DNA of 64,000 nucleotides from assembly GCF_016862195.1 (NCBI RefSeq), contig NZ_BOMM01000045.1:25016-89015 (forward strand), given 5' to 3'. Under the pieces are notes generated by a model. The model searched no databases, was not told the origin of the DNA, and was given only the letters and a program-made list of their open reading frames with translations. The stretch comes from Paractinoplanes ferrugineus. GTDB lineage: Bacteria; Actinomycetota; Actinomycetes; Mycobacteriales; Micromonosporaceae. Position 1 is the first letter of the stretch. The number at the start of each line of letters is the position of its first letter. The position numbers and the translations under genes are program-made. Shown in pieces: positions 9,043 through 16,772 of the stretch.

Positions 9043-9090
9043 CGGATGGGCTATCCGATTCGGTACGCTCAAAGCGGATAGTCCATCCGC
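9043..9090. promoter_or_regulatory. Paired TetR-type operators (CGGAT-N5-ATCCG twice)
   Basis: Two inverted repeats of the same core: CGGAT-GGGCT-ATCCG at 9043-9057 and GCGGAT-AGTCC-ATCCGC at 9074-9090, with centres 32 bp apart (about three helical turns). They fill the gap between the divergent TetR gene (start 9027) and the hydrolase gene (start 9106), the expected place for a TetR operator. Confidence 0.75.
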
Positions 9091-9105
9091 TTGACGGGAG
9101 ATGCC

Positions 9106-9861
9106 ATGACCGCCGAACGCACATACACCCTTACCGAGACGCCATCCCGCGACCTGGTGCTGGTCTTCCACGGCTCGCGGCAGAACGGTCGCAAGCACCG
9201 CGAGTTCACCGGCCGGATGTTCGACTCGCTGCCGGCCCGGGTCGCCTACCTGGACGGCTACCGGGGCAACTGGAACGACGCGCGTACGGCCAGCGCCTTC
9301 CCGGCCCGCCGCGACAACATCGACGACGTCGGCTTCGTGCGCACGGTCGTTGACAAGCTCCAGCCGGAACGGGTCTTCGCGGTCGGCTACTCCAACGGCG
9401 GGCAGATGGTGATGCGCCTGGCCCACGAGGCGCCCACCCTCCTCGCCGGGGCGGTGGTGATCGCCGCGACCATGCCCGCCCCGGAGAACTTCCTGCTGGC
9501 CGGCGCCGCCCGGCCGACCCTGCCGACGCTGCTGATCCACGGCACCGAAGATCCGATCAACGCGTACGCCGGTGGCGAGTACAGCTGGTGGGCGCGGGCC
9601 CTGTTCAAGGTCGGCGGCCGCAATCTGTCGGCGCCCGAGACCGCGGCCTATTTCGGGAGCACCGCCACGCCGACCTCCACGATGCTGACCGAGCGGGTGG
9701 AGCGCAGCGACTACGGCCGGGCCGTGCTCTACACGATCCACGGCGGCGGGCACACCATTCCGGGACCCCGCAAGCAACCGGCGATCCTGGGCCGCACCAG
9801 CCACGAGGTGGACACGGCCACCCTGATGACCGAGTTCTTCGAGCTCAGCCCAGCTCGGTGA
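9106..9861 (+). CDS. Alpha/beta hydrolase of the LpqC / PHB-depolymerase-like esterase group
   Basis: Probable esterase of the alpha/beta-hydrolase fold, 251 residues. The oxyanion region is LVLVFHGSRQNGRKH, the nucleophile elbow is VGYSNGGQMVMRL (GxSxG), the acid is likely in HGTEDPINAYAGG, and the histidine is in HGGGHTIPGP. This order matches poly(3-hydroxybutyrate)-depolymerase-like esterases (LpqC, Fes-like), but no signal peptide is present, so the protein is likely cytoplasmic. Start ATG 9106 with GGGAG five bases upstream. It is divergent from, and probably repressed by, the TetR protein at 8449-9027. It overlaps the convergent LysR gene by 17 bp at the 3' end. The substrate is unknown. 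Confidence 0.8.
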   Translation: MTAERTYTLTETPSRDLVLVFHGSRQNGRKHREFTGRMFDSLPARVAYLDGYRGNWNDARTASAFPARRDNIDDVGFVRTVVDKLQPERVFAVGYSNGGQMVMRLAHEAPTLLAGAVVIAATMPAPENFLLAGAARPTLPTLLIHGTEDPINAYAGGEYSWWARALFKVGGRNLSAPETAAYFGSTATPTSTMLTERVERSDYGRAVLYTIHGGGHTIPGPRKQPAILGRTSHEVDTATLMTEFFELSPAR

Positions 9862-10729
9862 GCTCGACCGTGGCGGCCAGGTCGGCGACCACCTCACGGA
9901 GCGCGGCGGGCACCCGGCCGGGGTGCCACGCCAGCACCGTCTCGGCGTGCTCGCCGGCGAGCGGCACGAACGCCACACCGGAGCGCCGGATGCTGCGGGC
10001 CGACCGGGCCAGCCGGGTCACCCCGACCCCGGCGGCGACCAGTCCGAGCAGGTTGGGCACGCCGGCCGCCCGGTGCACCACCCGGGGCTCGAAACCGGCG
10101 GCGGCGAAGTCGCGGTCGTACTTCTCGTGCCACGGCGGCCACGACTCCCGCGGGCTCAGCACCCAGTCCTCACCGGCCAACTCGGCCAGCCGCAGCGAGT
10201 CCCGGCCGGCCAGGCGGTGCCCGGCCGGGAGCACCGCGCACACCGGCTCGTCGGCGATCGTCGTGGTGACCAGGTCGGCAACCAGCGGCGGCCGGGTGAA
10301 CGCCGCGTCGAGGCGGCCGTCGCGCAGCCCGGCGACGAGGTCGGCGACGGCCAGGTCGTGGGTGGTGACGGTGACCTGCGGCAGCCGCGCACGGACCGCC
10401 CGCACGATCGCGGGCAGCATGTAGTTCGCGGTCGACGAGAGAAACCCCAGTTCGAGGTGGGAGTGCCCGGCCCGGCGGACCGCCGCGACGGCCGCCTCGG
10501 CCCGGTCAAGCAGGTCCCGTGCCGACGGCAGGAACGCCGCCCCGGCCGGGGTGAGCCGGGTGCCGCGGGTGTCCCGGTCGAACAGCCGCACCCCGAGCTG
10601 CCGTTCCAGCGCACCGATCTGCTGCGACAGCGACTGCTGGGCGAGGTGCAGGTCGCGGGCGGCGCGGGTGAAGCTGAGCTGCTCCGCGACGGCCACGAAG
10701 TAACGCACCTGGCGCAGCTCGATGGTCAC
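9845..10729 (-). CDS. LysR-family transcriptional regulator
   Basis: Regulator of 294 residues. It starts at GTG 10729 with the classic LysR opening (MTIELRQVRYFVAVAEQLSFTRAARDLHLAQQSLSQQI) and the wing ALERQLGVRLFDRDTRGTRLTPAG. The C-terminal co-inducer-binding domain follows (LELGFLSSTANYMLPAIV onwards). It is divergent from an SDR oxidoreductase gene, its most likely target. A long imperfect palindrome (10724-10746) covers its own start codon and contains a T-N11-A LysR box, which predicts negative autoregulation and control of the SDR gene. The 3' end overlaps the convergent hydrolase gene. Confidence 0.92.
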   Translation of the reverse strand: MTIELRQVRYFVAVAEQLSFTRAARDLHLAQQSLSQQIGALERQLGVRLFDRDTRGTRLTPAGAAFLPSARDLLDRAEAAVAAVRRAGHSHLELGFLSSTANYMLPAIVRAVRARLPQVTVTTHDLAVADLVAGLRDGRLDAAFTRPPLVADLVTTTIADEPVCAVLPAGHRLAGRDSLRLAELAGEDWVLSPRESWPPWHEKYDRDFAAAGFEPRVVHRAAGVPNLLGLVAAGVGVTRLARSARSIRRSGVAFVPLAGEHAETVLAWHPGRVPAALREVVADLAATVELTELG

Positions 10730-10746
10730 AGCCTCAGACTGTAACC
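10724..10746. promoter_or_regulatory. Putative LysR operator over the regulator's start codon
   Basis: A 23-nt imperfect palindrome with 9 of 11 base pairs matched. The left arm is GGTCACAGCCT and the right arm AGACTGTAACC around a central C. A T at 10726 and an A at 10738 give an exact T-N11-A spacing. It lies between the divergent LysR and SDR genes. Confidence 0.6.
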
Positions 10747-10801
10747 GCCACCGGGAGCCTGTGTTGGCCTCGGACGTCCGCGTCTCGGCAGGCTGGACCC
10801 C

Positions 10802-11605
10802 ATGAGAAATTGGCTGATCACCGGTTGTTCCTCGGGATTCGGGCGCGAGCTGGCCCTGGCCGCGATGGCGGCCGGGGACCTGGTGATGGCCACCGCCCGC
10901 GATCCGCGCGAGCTCGGCTTCGCGACGAGCGCGGCGGCCCTCGACGTCACCGACGAACATCAGGTGGACGCGGTGGTGGCGCGAACGGTGGCGGAGTTGG
11001 GCCGGATCGACGTCGTGGTCAACAACGCCGGCCACGGCAGCGTGGGCGCCGTCGAGGAGCTGACGACGGGCGAGCTTCGGGCCCTGTTCGACGTGATGTT
11101 CTTCGGTGCGGTGGCGGTGACCAAGGCGGCCCTGCCCCACCTGCGCGCCCAGGGCGGCGGCACGATCGTGCAGATGAGCTCGATGGGCGGGCAGTTGAGC
11201 AGGCCCGGCTTCGGGGCCTACTGCGCCGCGAAGTTCGCCCTGGAGGGGATGTCGGAGGCGCTGGCGGCCGAGGTCGCGCCGTTCGGCGTACGCGTCGTGA
11301 TCGTGGAGCCGGGGGCCTTCCGCACCGAGTTCGGCGGCAACCGCATGCACCGCTCCCGGGTGATCGACGCCTACACCGCGTCGGTCGGGCCGACCCGCGC
11401 GGCGGTCGACGCGATGGACGGCAGCCAGCCGGGCGATCCACGCAAGGCGGCCCGAGCCATCCTGGCGGCGCTGGAGCACCCGGAGCCGCCGCTGCGGCTG
11501 GCGCTGGGCAACGACGCGGTCGACGCCATCGCCGCCCATCACGAGTTGCTCCGCGCCGACCTGACCCGCTGGGAGAAGGTCAGCCGCTCGACCGATCTGG
11601 ACTGA
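10802..11605 (+). CDS. Short-chain dehydrogenase/reductase
   Basis: NAD(P)-dependent oxidoreductase of the classical SDR family, 267 residues. The cofactor motif is ITGCSSGFGRELALAA (TGxxxGxG). NNAGHGSVG follows, then the catalytic Ser and Tyr-x-x-x-Lys in MSSMGGQLSRPGFGAYCAAKFALEG, and a PGAFRTEF substrate loop. The sequence resembles the group of SDRs often annotated as oxidoreductases or ketoreductases divergent from a regulator. The substrate is not recognisable. Start ATG 10802. It is divergent from the LysR gene, with the presumed operator in the 72-bp gap. A long hairpin follows the stop codon. Confidence 0.9.
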   Translation: MRNWLITGCSSGFGRELALAAMAAGDLVMATARDPRELGFATSAAALDVTDEHQVDAVVARTVAELGRIDVVVNNAGHGSVGAVEELTTGELRALFDVMFFGAVAVTKAALPHLRAQGGGTIVQMSSMGGQLSRPGFGAYCAAKFALEGMSEALAAEVAPFGVRVVIVEPGAFRTEFGGNRMHRSRVIDAYTASVGPTRAAVDAMDGSQPGDPRKAARAILAALEHPEPPLRLALGNDAVDAIAAHHELLRADLTRWEKVSRSTDLD

Positions 11606-11620
11606 AGCGGCGCACCATGA

Positions 11621-11662
11621 CCTCGCCGGGTCGGTCGTCCCCCGACGACCGGCCCGGCGAGG
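11621..11662. terminator. Bidirectional terminator between SDR and MMPL genes
   Basis: Long inverted repeat: CCTCGCCGGG pairs with CCCGGCGAGG and, inside a 2-nt mismatch, GGTCGTC pairs with GACGACC around a CCCC loop. It lies between two convergent genes and can serve both. Confidence 0.75.
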
Positions 11663-11671
11663 AAGGGGCTT

Positions 11672-13789
11672 TCAGTGGGTCAGTTCGGGTTCGGCCGGCG
11701 ACAACGGCGCCTTCTCCGGCTGCGGCTCGTCCGGGACGTGCCGCAGCTTGCTGGGCCACCACATGTGCCGGCCGATGTCCAGGTTGAGCGCGGTGACCAG
11801 CACCGACCGCACGATGAGCGTGTCGAGCAGCACGCCGAACGCGACCGCGAAGCCGATCTCGGCGAACGCCACCAGCGGCAGACTGCCGAGCGCGGCGAAC
11901 GTACCGGCGAGCACGATGCCGGCCGAGGTGATCACCCCGCCGGTGGCACCGAGGCCGATGAGCGCCCCGCGCCGGGTGCCGTGGGTTTGCGTCTCCTCGC
12001 GCACCCGGGTCATCAGGAAGATGTTGTAGTCGATGCCGAGCGCGACCAGGAAGACGAAGACGAACAGCGGGAACGACGTGTCCTCGCCGCCCCAGCCGAA
12101 CACGTGCCGGAACACCAGGGCGCTCACCCCGAGCGCCGCCGCGAACGACAGCACCACGGTGAGCATGAGGATCAGCGGCGCCACGATCGCCCGCAGCAGC
12201 AGGGCCAGGATGATCAGCACCACCAGCAGCACGAGCGGGATGATCAGCCGGTTGTCGTGCCGGTTGGCCGTGTTGATGTCGACCACCATCGCGGTCGCGC
12301 CACCGACCTTGGCCTCGGCGCCCGGCACCGCGTGCACGGCGTCGCGCACCCGGTCGACGGTGGCCTGCGCGGCGGTGCTGTCCGGAGCGTCGGTGAGCGT
12401 GCCGTCGAGTTGCACCAGCCCGTTCTTGGCGACCGGATCGGCCACCGAGCTGATGCCCTCGACCCCGGCGAGCGCCTGCCTCACCTGATCGGCCTGACCG
12501 GCGTCGGCGATCACCGTGACCGGTTGTCCGCCGCCGGCCGGGAAGTGCCGGGCGAGGGCTTCCTCGCCGACGACCGACGGCTGCTTGGTGATGAAGCTGT
12601 CGGCCGTGGACAGCCCGTCGGCCCGCAGCTGGAACAACCCGAGCGCCATCACCCCGAGCGCGACGGCGGTGCCGATCCACACCATGCGCGGCCGCTTGGC
12701 GATCCGGCCGCCGAGGCGGGCCCAGAATCCGGTGGCGGTCGGCTCCTCGGTGCCGAACTTCGGCTTCGCCGGCCAGAACAGCCACCGCCCGCAGATCACC
12801 AGCACCGCCGGGAGCAGCGTGACCATGGCGGCCAGGCCGACCACGATGCCGAGCGCCGCGACCGGGCCGAGGCCCTTCGTCGAGTTGAGGTCGGCGAGCG
12901 TGAGGATCGACATGCCGACCGCGACGGTGGCGGCGCTCGCGATGATCGCCGGGCCGGCCCGGTGCAGCGCCAGGGCCATCGCCTCGTGCCGATCGTCGTG
13001 CTTGCGCAACTCCTCGCGATAGCGCGCGACGAGCAGCAGCGCGTAGTCGGTGCCGGCGCCGAACACGAGCACCGTCAGGATGCCGGCGCTCTGCGCGTTG
13101 ACCACCAGGCCCGCGTGCTCGGCCAGCAGGTAGATCGCGGCCTGCGCGCCGACCAGCGCGACGCCCGCGGTCAGGATCGGGAAGAGCCAGAGGACCGGGC
13201 TCCGGTACGTGATGAGCAGGATGATCGCCACCACGATCAGGGTCGTGTAGAGCAGTGTCCCGTCGATGCCCTCGAACGCCCCGGCCGAGTCGGCCGCGTT
13301 GCCGGCCGGGCCGGTCAGATGGATCGCGAGGCCCCCGTCACCGGGTCCGGTGATGCCCTTCAGCCCGTCGACGACCGTGGTGATCTTGTCCCAGCCGTCC
13401 GCACCGATCCTCACCGGCACGATCGTCGACAGGGCCGCCTTGTCCTCGGCCGGGATCGGCCCGGTGATCTGGCCGCTGATGCCCGGCACCTTGGCGAAGG
13501 CCGCCGCGTCGGCGGCCGCCTTGGCCTGGTCGGCGGCGGTGATGCCGGCGGTGCGCTCGTAGACGATGATGGCCGGCACGATGTCGTCCGGCGAGAATTG
13601 CTTCTGCAGGTCGGCGACCTGGGTCGCCTCGGCCCCGCTCGGCAGCCAGGCGGAGTTGTCATTCTTCTCGACGCCGGACAGCTTGCCGGCGAGCGGCCCC
13701 GCGAACGCCACCACGACGATCCACAGCGCAAGGACGATCCATTTGGACCACCGCCCGCAGATCAGCCGCGCTATTCCACCTGTCGACAT
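11672..13789 (-). CDS. MMPL-family membrane transporter
   Basis: RND-superfamily inner-membrane exporter of 705 residues, similar in size and layout to actinobacterial MMPL proteins that export lipids or small molecules. It has a first transmembrane segment (WIVLALWIVVVAFAGPLAGKL), a large outer domain (about 45-175), a block of helices, a second outer domain and a second helix block ending in VFVFLVALGIDYNIFLMTRVREE and GGVITSAGIVLAGTFAAL. The conserved FGAGTDYALLLVARYREEL helix is present. Start ATG 13789, with GGGGGAA just upstream; longer starts add an unlikely polar leader. Upstream there are three TCAGGG-type half sites that could be an operator. The substrate is unknown and no regulator gene is adjacent. 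Confidence 0.92.
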   Translation of the reverse strand: MSTGGIARLICGRWSKWIVLALWIVVVAFAGPLAGKLSGVEKNDNSAWLPSGAEATQVADLQKQFSPDDIVPAIIVYERTAGITAADQAKAAADAAAFAKVPGISGQITGPIPAEDKAALSTIVPVRIGADGWDKITTVVDGLKGITGPGDGGLAIHLTGPAGNAADSAGAFEGIDGTLLYTTLIVVAIILLITYRSPVLWLFPILTAGVALVGAQAAIYLLAEHAGLVVNAQSAGILTVLVFGAGTDYALLLVARYREELRKHDDRHEAMALALHRAGPAIIASAATVAVGMSILTLADLNSTKGLGPVAALGIVVGLAAMVTLLPAVLVICGRWLFWPAKPKFGTEEPTATGFWARLGGRIAKRPRMVWIGTAVALGVMALGLFQLRADGLSTADSFITKQPSVVGEEALARHFPAGGGQPVTVIADAGQADQVRQALAGVEGISSVADPVAKNGLVQLDGTLTDAPDSTAAQATVDRVRDAVHAVPGAEAKVGGATAMVVDINTANRHDNRLIIPLVLLVVLIILALLLRAIVAPLILMLTVVLSFAAALGVSALVFRHVFGWGGEDTSFPLFVFVFLVALGIDYNIFLMTRVREETQTHGTRRGALIGLGATGGVITSAGIVLAGTFAALGSLPLVAFAEIGFAVAFGVLLDTLIVRSVLVTALNLDIGRHMWWPSKLRHVPDEPQPEKAPLSPAEPELTH

Positions 13790-13853
13790 CTCGTTTCCCC
13801 CCGGAGACCTGGTCTGACGGGTGGAACGGTAGGGCAACGACGGCTCCCGGCCC

Positions 13854-13890
13854 AACCCTGATATCCGACAGCTCAGGGTTTTCTCAGGGT
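13854..13890. promoter_or_regulatory. Inverted and direct TCAGGGT half sites upstream of the MMPL gene
   Basis: AACCCTGA (13854-13861) and TCAGGGTT (13873-13880) form a perfect inverted repeat with an 11-bp spacer. A third half site, TCAGGGT, follows at 13884-13890. The cluster is 65-100 bp before the MMPL start and 60-95 bp before the small gene at 13951, so it could regulate either. Confidence 0.5.
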
Positions 13891-13950
13891 CCACATTGCA
13901 GCGCTGTTTCCGGACAGCGATCGGTTGCGACTTTCGGCATAATCGAACCC

Positions 13951-14214
13951 GTGACCAATTGGGAGTATGCGCGTCTGGAGTACCGAGCGGCCGGCACGCT
14001 CGGCACGGACCGCTTCATGGACTGGACCGCCACCTTCCACCACCCGGGCGGGGTGCTGCGCTGGGGCACCGATGAGCGCTTCGACGACCTGCGGCACCTC
14101 AACCGGGCGGGCGCGGCCGGCTGGCAGGCCTACGATCGGGCCGCCATCCACGTGCACAACGAGCCGCACCGGCTGTCGAGCGTCACGTACGCGATGCGGC
14201 GCCCGGTCCCGTAG
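13951..14214 (+). CDS. Conserved-looking small protein of unknown function
   Basis: Protein of 87 residues that I do not recognise. It is rich in aromatic and charged residues (NWEYARLEYRAAGTLGTDRFMDW, ATFHHPGGVLRWGTDERFDDL, AGAAGWQAYDRAAIHV) and looks like a small soluble alpha/beta domain without membrane segments or cysteines. The GTG start at 13951 has no Shine-Dalgarno sequence, but CATAAT lies at 13938-13943, seven bases upstream, suggesting a leaderless transcript. The next gene, smpB, starts 9 bp after its stop, so the two are probably cotranscribed. Codon use is typical of a real gene. No function can be inferred. Confidence 0.7.
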   Translation: MTNWEYARLEYRAAGTLGTDRFMDWTATFHHPGGVLRWGTDERFDDLRHLNRAGAAGWQAYDRAAIHVHNEPHRLSSVTYAMRRPVP

Positions 14215-14223
14215 CCTCGCCGT

Positions 14224-14703
14224 GTGGCGAAAGAAACCGGCCGGAAGCTGATCGCGTCGAACAAGAAGGCGCGGCACGACTACGCGATCCTCAAGACCTA
14301 CGAAGCGGGTCTCGTGCTGGCCGGCACCGAGGTCAAGTCGCTGCGTGAGGGCCGCGCCTCACTGGTCGACGCGTTCGCCCAGGAGCACGAGGGCGAGATC
14401 ATGCTGTACGGCCTGCACATCGCGGAGTACGGCTACGGCAGCTGGACCAATCACGTCCCCCGCCGCACCCGTAAGTTGCTCCTGCATCGGGTGGAGATCG
14501 CCAAGATCCTGAGCCAGTTGCGCGACGGCAACGGCCTGACCCTGGTGCCGTTGTCCATGTACTTCAGCAACGGCTGGGCGAAGGTCGAGCTGGGCATGGC
14601 GCGCGGTCTCAAGTCGTACGACAAGCGGCAGGTCCTGGCCGAGCGCGACGCCCAGAAGGAGATCGCCCGGGAGATGGGCCGGCGCCTCAAGGGGCGCGGG
14701 TAA
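14224..14703 (+). CDS. smpB: SsrA-binding protein SmpB
   Basis: tmRNA-binding protein required for trans-translation, which frees stalled ribosomes and tags truncated proteins. It has 159 residues, the normal length. Family motifs are present throughout: LIASNKKARHDYAILKTYEAGLVLAGTEVKSLREGRASL, GLHIAEYGYGSW, RRTRKLLLHRVEI, LVPLSMYFSNGWAKVELGMARGLKSYDKRQVLAERD, and a basic C-terminal tail that inserts near the decoding centre. The GTG start at 14224 lies 9 bp after the small upstream gene. The tmRNA gene often follows smpB, but only 9 bp separate it from the next coding region, so ssrA must be elsewhere. Confidence 0.97.
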   Translation: MAKETGRKLIASNKKARHDYAILKTYEAGLVLAGTEVKSLREGRASLVDAFAQEHEGEIMLYGLHIAEYGYGSWTNHVPRRTRKLLLHRVEIAKILSQLRDGNGLTLVPLSMYFSNGWAKVELGMARGLKSYDKRQVLAERDAQKEIAREMGRRLKGRG

Positions 14704-14712
14704 TCTGAGACC

Positions 14713-15735
14713 GTGATCTTCGGTCTTGACACTTTCGGCGATGTGACCACCGGCCCCGACGGCAAGCGCCTGCCCTACGCCCAGGTGATCCGCAACGTGA
14801 TCGACCAGGCGGTGCTGGCCGAACGCGTCGGCGTCGACGCGTTCAGCGTGGGCGAGCACCACCGCGACGACTTCGCCGTGTCGTCCCCCGAGATCGTGCT
14901 GGCCGCGATCGCCGCCCGCACCTCACGCCTCACCCTGGGCACGGCGGTGACGGTGCTGAGCTCCGATGACCCGGTCCGCGTCTTCGAACGCTTCGCCACC
15001 CTGGACGCCGTCTCCGGCGGCCGCGCCGAGATCACCCTGGGCCGAGGCTCGTTCACCGAGTCTTTCCCCCTCTTCGGGTACGAGCTGACCGACTACGACC
15101 GCCTGTTCGAGGAGAAGGTCGAGTTGATGGCGGAGGTCCTGGCGGAGGGCCCGGTGACCTGGTCCGGAACGGTCCGGGCGGCGCTGAAGGAGCAGCAGGT
15201 CTACCCGAAGACGGAGCGGGGCCGCATCCCGACCTGGATCGGCGTGGGCGGCAGCCCGGAGTCGGTGATCCGGGCGGCGTCCTACGGCTTCCCGTTGACC
15301 CTGGCCATCATCGGCGGTGCCCCCGCCCGCTTCGCGCCGTACGTCGATCTCTATCACCGCGCCCTGAAAGAGCTGGGCAAGCCCGAGGACCTCCCGGTGG
15401 CCGTGCACTGCCCCGGTTTCGTCGCCGAGACCGACGAGGCGGCCGCCGAACTGCTGTGGCCGCACGTCCGCACGATGATGAACCGCATCGGCCGCGAGCG
15501 GGGCTGGCCCCCGTTGACCCGCGACCGTTTCGAGGCCGACATCCACGAGGGCGCCTGGCACGCGGGTTCACCGGAGACGGTCGCCCAGAAGATCGCCGAC
15601 ACCGTCAAGGCGCTGGGGATTCAGCGTTTCGACCTGAAGTACTCCGCCGGCACCCTGCCCCACGAGGCGATGATGACCGCCATCGAGCTGTACGGCACCG
15701 TCGTCATCCCCCGCGTGCGGGAACTGCTGGCCTGA
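14713..15735 (+). CDS. Luciferase-like (LLM-class) flavin-dependent oxidoreductase
   Basis: Probable flavin (FMN or F420)-dependent oxidoreductase of the bacterial luciferase fold, 340 residues. The N-terminal part has FGLDTFGDVT and VDAFSVGEHHRDDFAVSSPEIVLAAIAARTSRLTLGTAVTVLSSDDPVRVFERFATLDAVSGGRAEITLGRGSF, the standard LLM block. The middle has WIGVGGSPESVIRAASYGFPLTLAIIGG. The C-terminal SPETVAQKIADTVKALGIQRFDLKYS segment is also typical. Start GTG 14713, 9 bp after smpB, so it may be read from the same promoter. No substrate or pathway partner is visible nearby, though an F420-type reductase is encoded at 39952-40371. Confidence 0.88.
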   Translation: MIFGLDTFGDVTTGPDGKRLPYAQVIRNVIDQAVLAERVGVDAFSVGEHHRDDFAVSSPEIVLAAIAARTSRLTLGTAVTVLSSDDPVRVFERFATLDAVSGGRAEITLGRGSFTESFPLFGYELTDYDRLFEEKVELMAEVLAEGPVTWSGTVRAALKEQQVYPKTERGRIPTWIGVGGSPESVIRAASYGFPLTLAIIGGAPARFAPYVDLYHRALKELGKPEDLPVAVHCPGFVAETDEAAAELLWPHVRTMMNRIGRERGWPPLTRDRFEADIHEGAWHAGSPETVAQKIADTVKALGIQRFDLKYSAGTLPHEAMMTAIELYGTVVIPRVRELLA

Positions 15736-15766
15736 GCGTCACCGCGCCCGGCTCCGGCGTCGCTGG

Positions 15767-16375
15767 TCATTGGTCCAAGTCGGACATGTCGAGCACGAAG
15801 CGATAGCGCACATCGCCCTTCGAGAGGCGGTCCAGGGCCGACGCGACCTGGGCTGACGGGAGCAACTCGAGGTCGGCGGTGATGCCGTTGGTGGCGCAGA
15901 AGTCGAGCAGTTCGGCGGTGTGGCGAGTCCCGCCCGTACCCGACGAGGTCAGGTTCTTTCGACCGAAGGTCAGTTCCATGATGCGCACCGGAGCTTCCAG
16001 CGGCGCCCCCAGAACGCTCAGCGTCCCGCCCAGGGTGAGCAGGCGCAGCAGCGGGGAGAAGTCGTGTTTCGCGGCGATCGTGTCGAGGATCAGGTCGAAG
16101 CGGCCGAACGCCCGCTTCATCTGCGCCTCGTCGGTGGTCAGCAGCAGGTCGGTGGCGCCCAGATCGCGGGCATCATCGGCCTTGGCGGCGGAGCGGCTCA
16201 AGACCGTGACCTCGGCACCCAGCGCCGCGGCGAGCTTGACACCCAGGTGGCCGAGGCCGGCGATCGCGACGTGGCTTCCCGGCCCGACGCCGGCCGCCCG
16301 CAGCGGCTCCCACATGGTGATGCCGGCGCACATGAGCGGGGCCGCGACGGCCGGGTCGAGGGCGTCGGGAACCCG
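15767..16375 (-). pseudogene. Alcohol dehydrogenase remnant, N-terminal half missing
   Basis: About 200 codons of the C-terminal part of a zinc-type medium-chain alcohol dehydrogenase (YahK/AdhA-like). The text from RVPDALDPAVAAPLMCAGITMWEPL to YRFVLDMSDLD is well preserved and includes the Rossmann motif VAIAGLGHLGVKLAAALGAEV. The catalytic zinc-binding domain of about 150 residues that should precede RVPDALDP is absent. On the coding strand the frame upstream of about 16375 becomes Arg-rich text that is merely the antisense of a TetR remnant. The break coincides with the break in that TetR gene, so one deletion appears to have removed both 5' ends and the promoter between them. The protein cannot be an active enzyme. 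Confidence 0.8.
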
Positions 16376-16734
16376 GCGTTCCGTTCGACGCCGGCGATCT
16401 GGCCGGCTGGGCCGTGGCCGTCTACGACCAGCACCGGGGCCGGCCCGACCTCGCCCGCCTGATGGGCTGGATTCGTCTTGAACAGCGCCCGACCGGCCGG
16501 CTGTTCGAGAACCTGGACCTCGGCCCGAAACTTGAGGCTGTGACACGCGCCCAGGCCGCCGGCCGGCTCCGCGCGGGCGACCCGTTCGACCTGGTGGCCC
16601 TGGTTCTGTCGATGGCGAGCACCTGGTCGGCGGCGAGCGGCTTGCACGCCTCCTCGCCCGATGAGCCCGTGGCCGACCACGACCGGCGGCGCGCCCTGCT
16701 CCGGGAGAGTGTCGAGCGGATCGTCAGACCATGA
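16372..16734 (+). pseudogene. TetR-family regulator remnant, HTH domain missing
   Basis: About 120 codons of a TetR C-terminal domain: VPFDAGDLAGWAVAVYDQ, then RPDLARLMGWIRLEQRPTGRLFEN, DPFDLVALVLSMASTWSAAS and RRALLRESVERIVRP. The N-terminal helix-turn-helix (about 80 residues) is missing because the sequence switches to the antisense of the alcohol dehydrogenase remnant near 16372. An ATG at 16414 could start a 106-residue peptide, but it would lack a DNA-binding domain. The gene was presumably divergent from the dehydrogenase it regulated. A terminator follows directly after the stop codon. Confidence 0.75.
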
Positions 16735-16738
16735 AAAC

Positions 16739-16760
16739 GGCCCCCAGCCGGGGGCCTTTT
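16739..16760. terminator. Bidirectional rho-independent terminator
   Basis: GGCCCCC-AGCC-GGGGGCC stem-loop flanked by AAAAC on the left and CTTTT on the right. It therefore has a T-run in both directions and serves the TetR remnant (plus) and the binding-protein gene (minus). Confidence 0.85.
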
Positions 16761-16772
16761 CACAGCCGGACG

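Noticed and set aside
14704..14712. tmRNA (ssrA) gene next to smpB
   Set aside because: Only 9 bp separate smpB from the next coding region; there is no room for a tmRNA of about 370 nt.
16414..16734. A complete small regulator of 106 residues
   Set aside because: The text is only the ligand-binding half of a TetR protein; no DNA-binding domain is present, so I call it a remnant.
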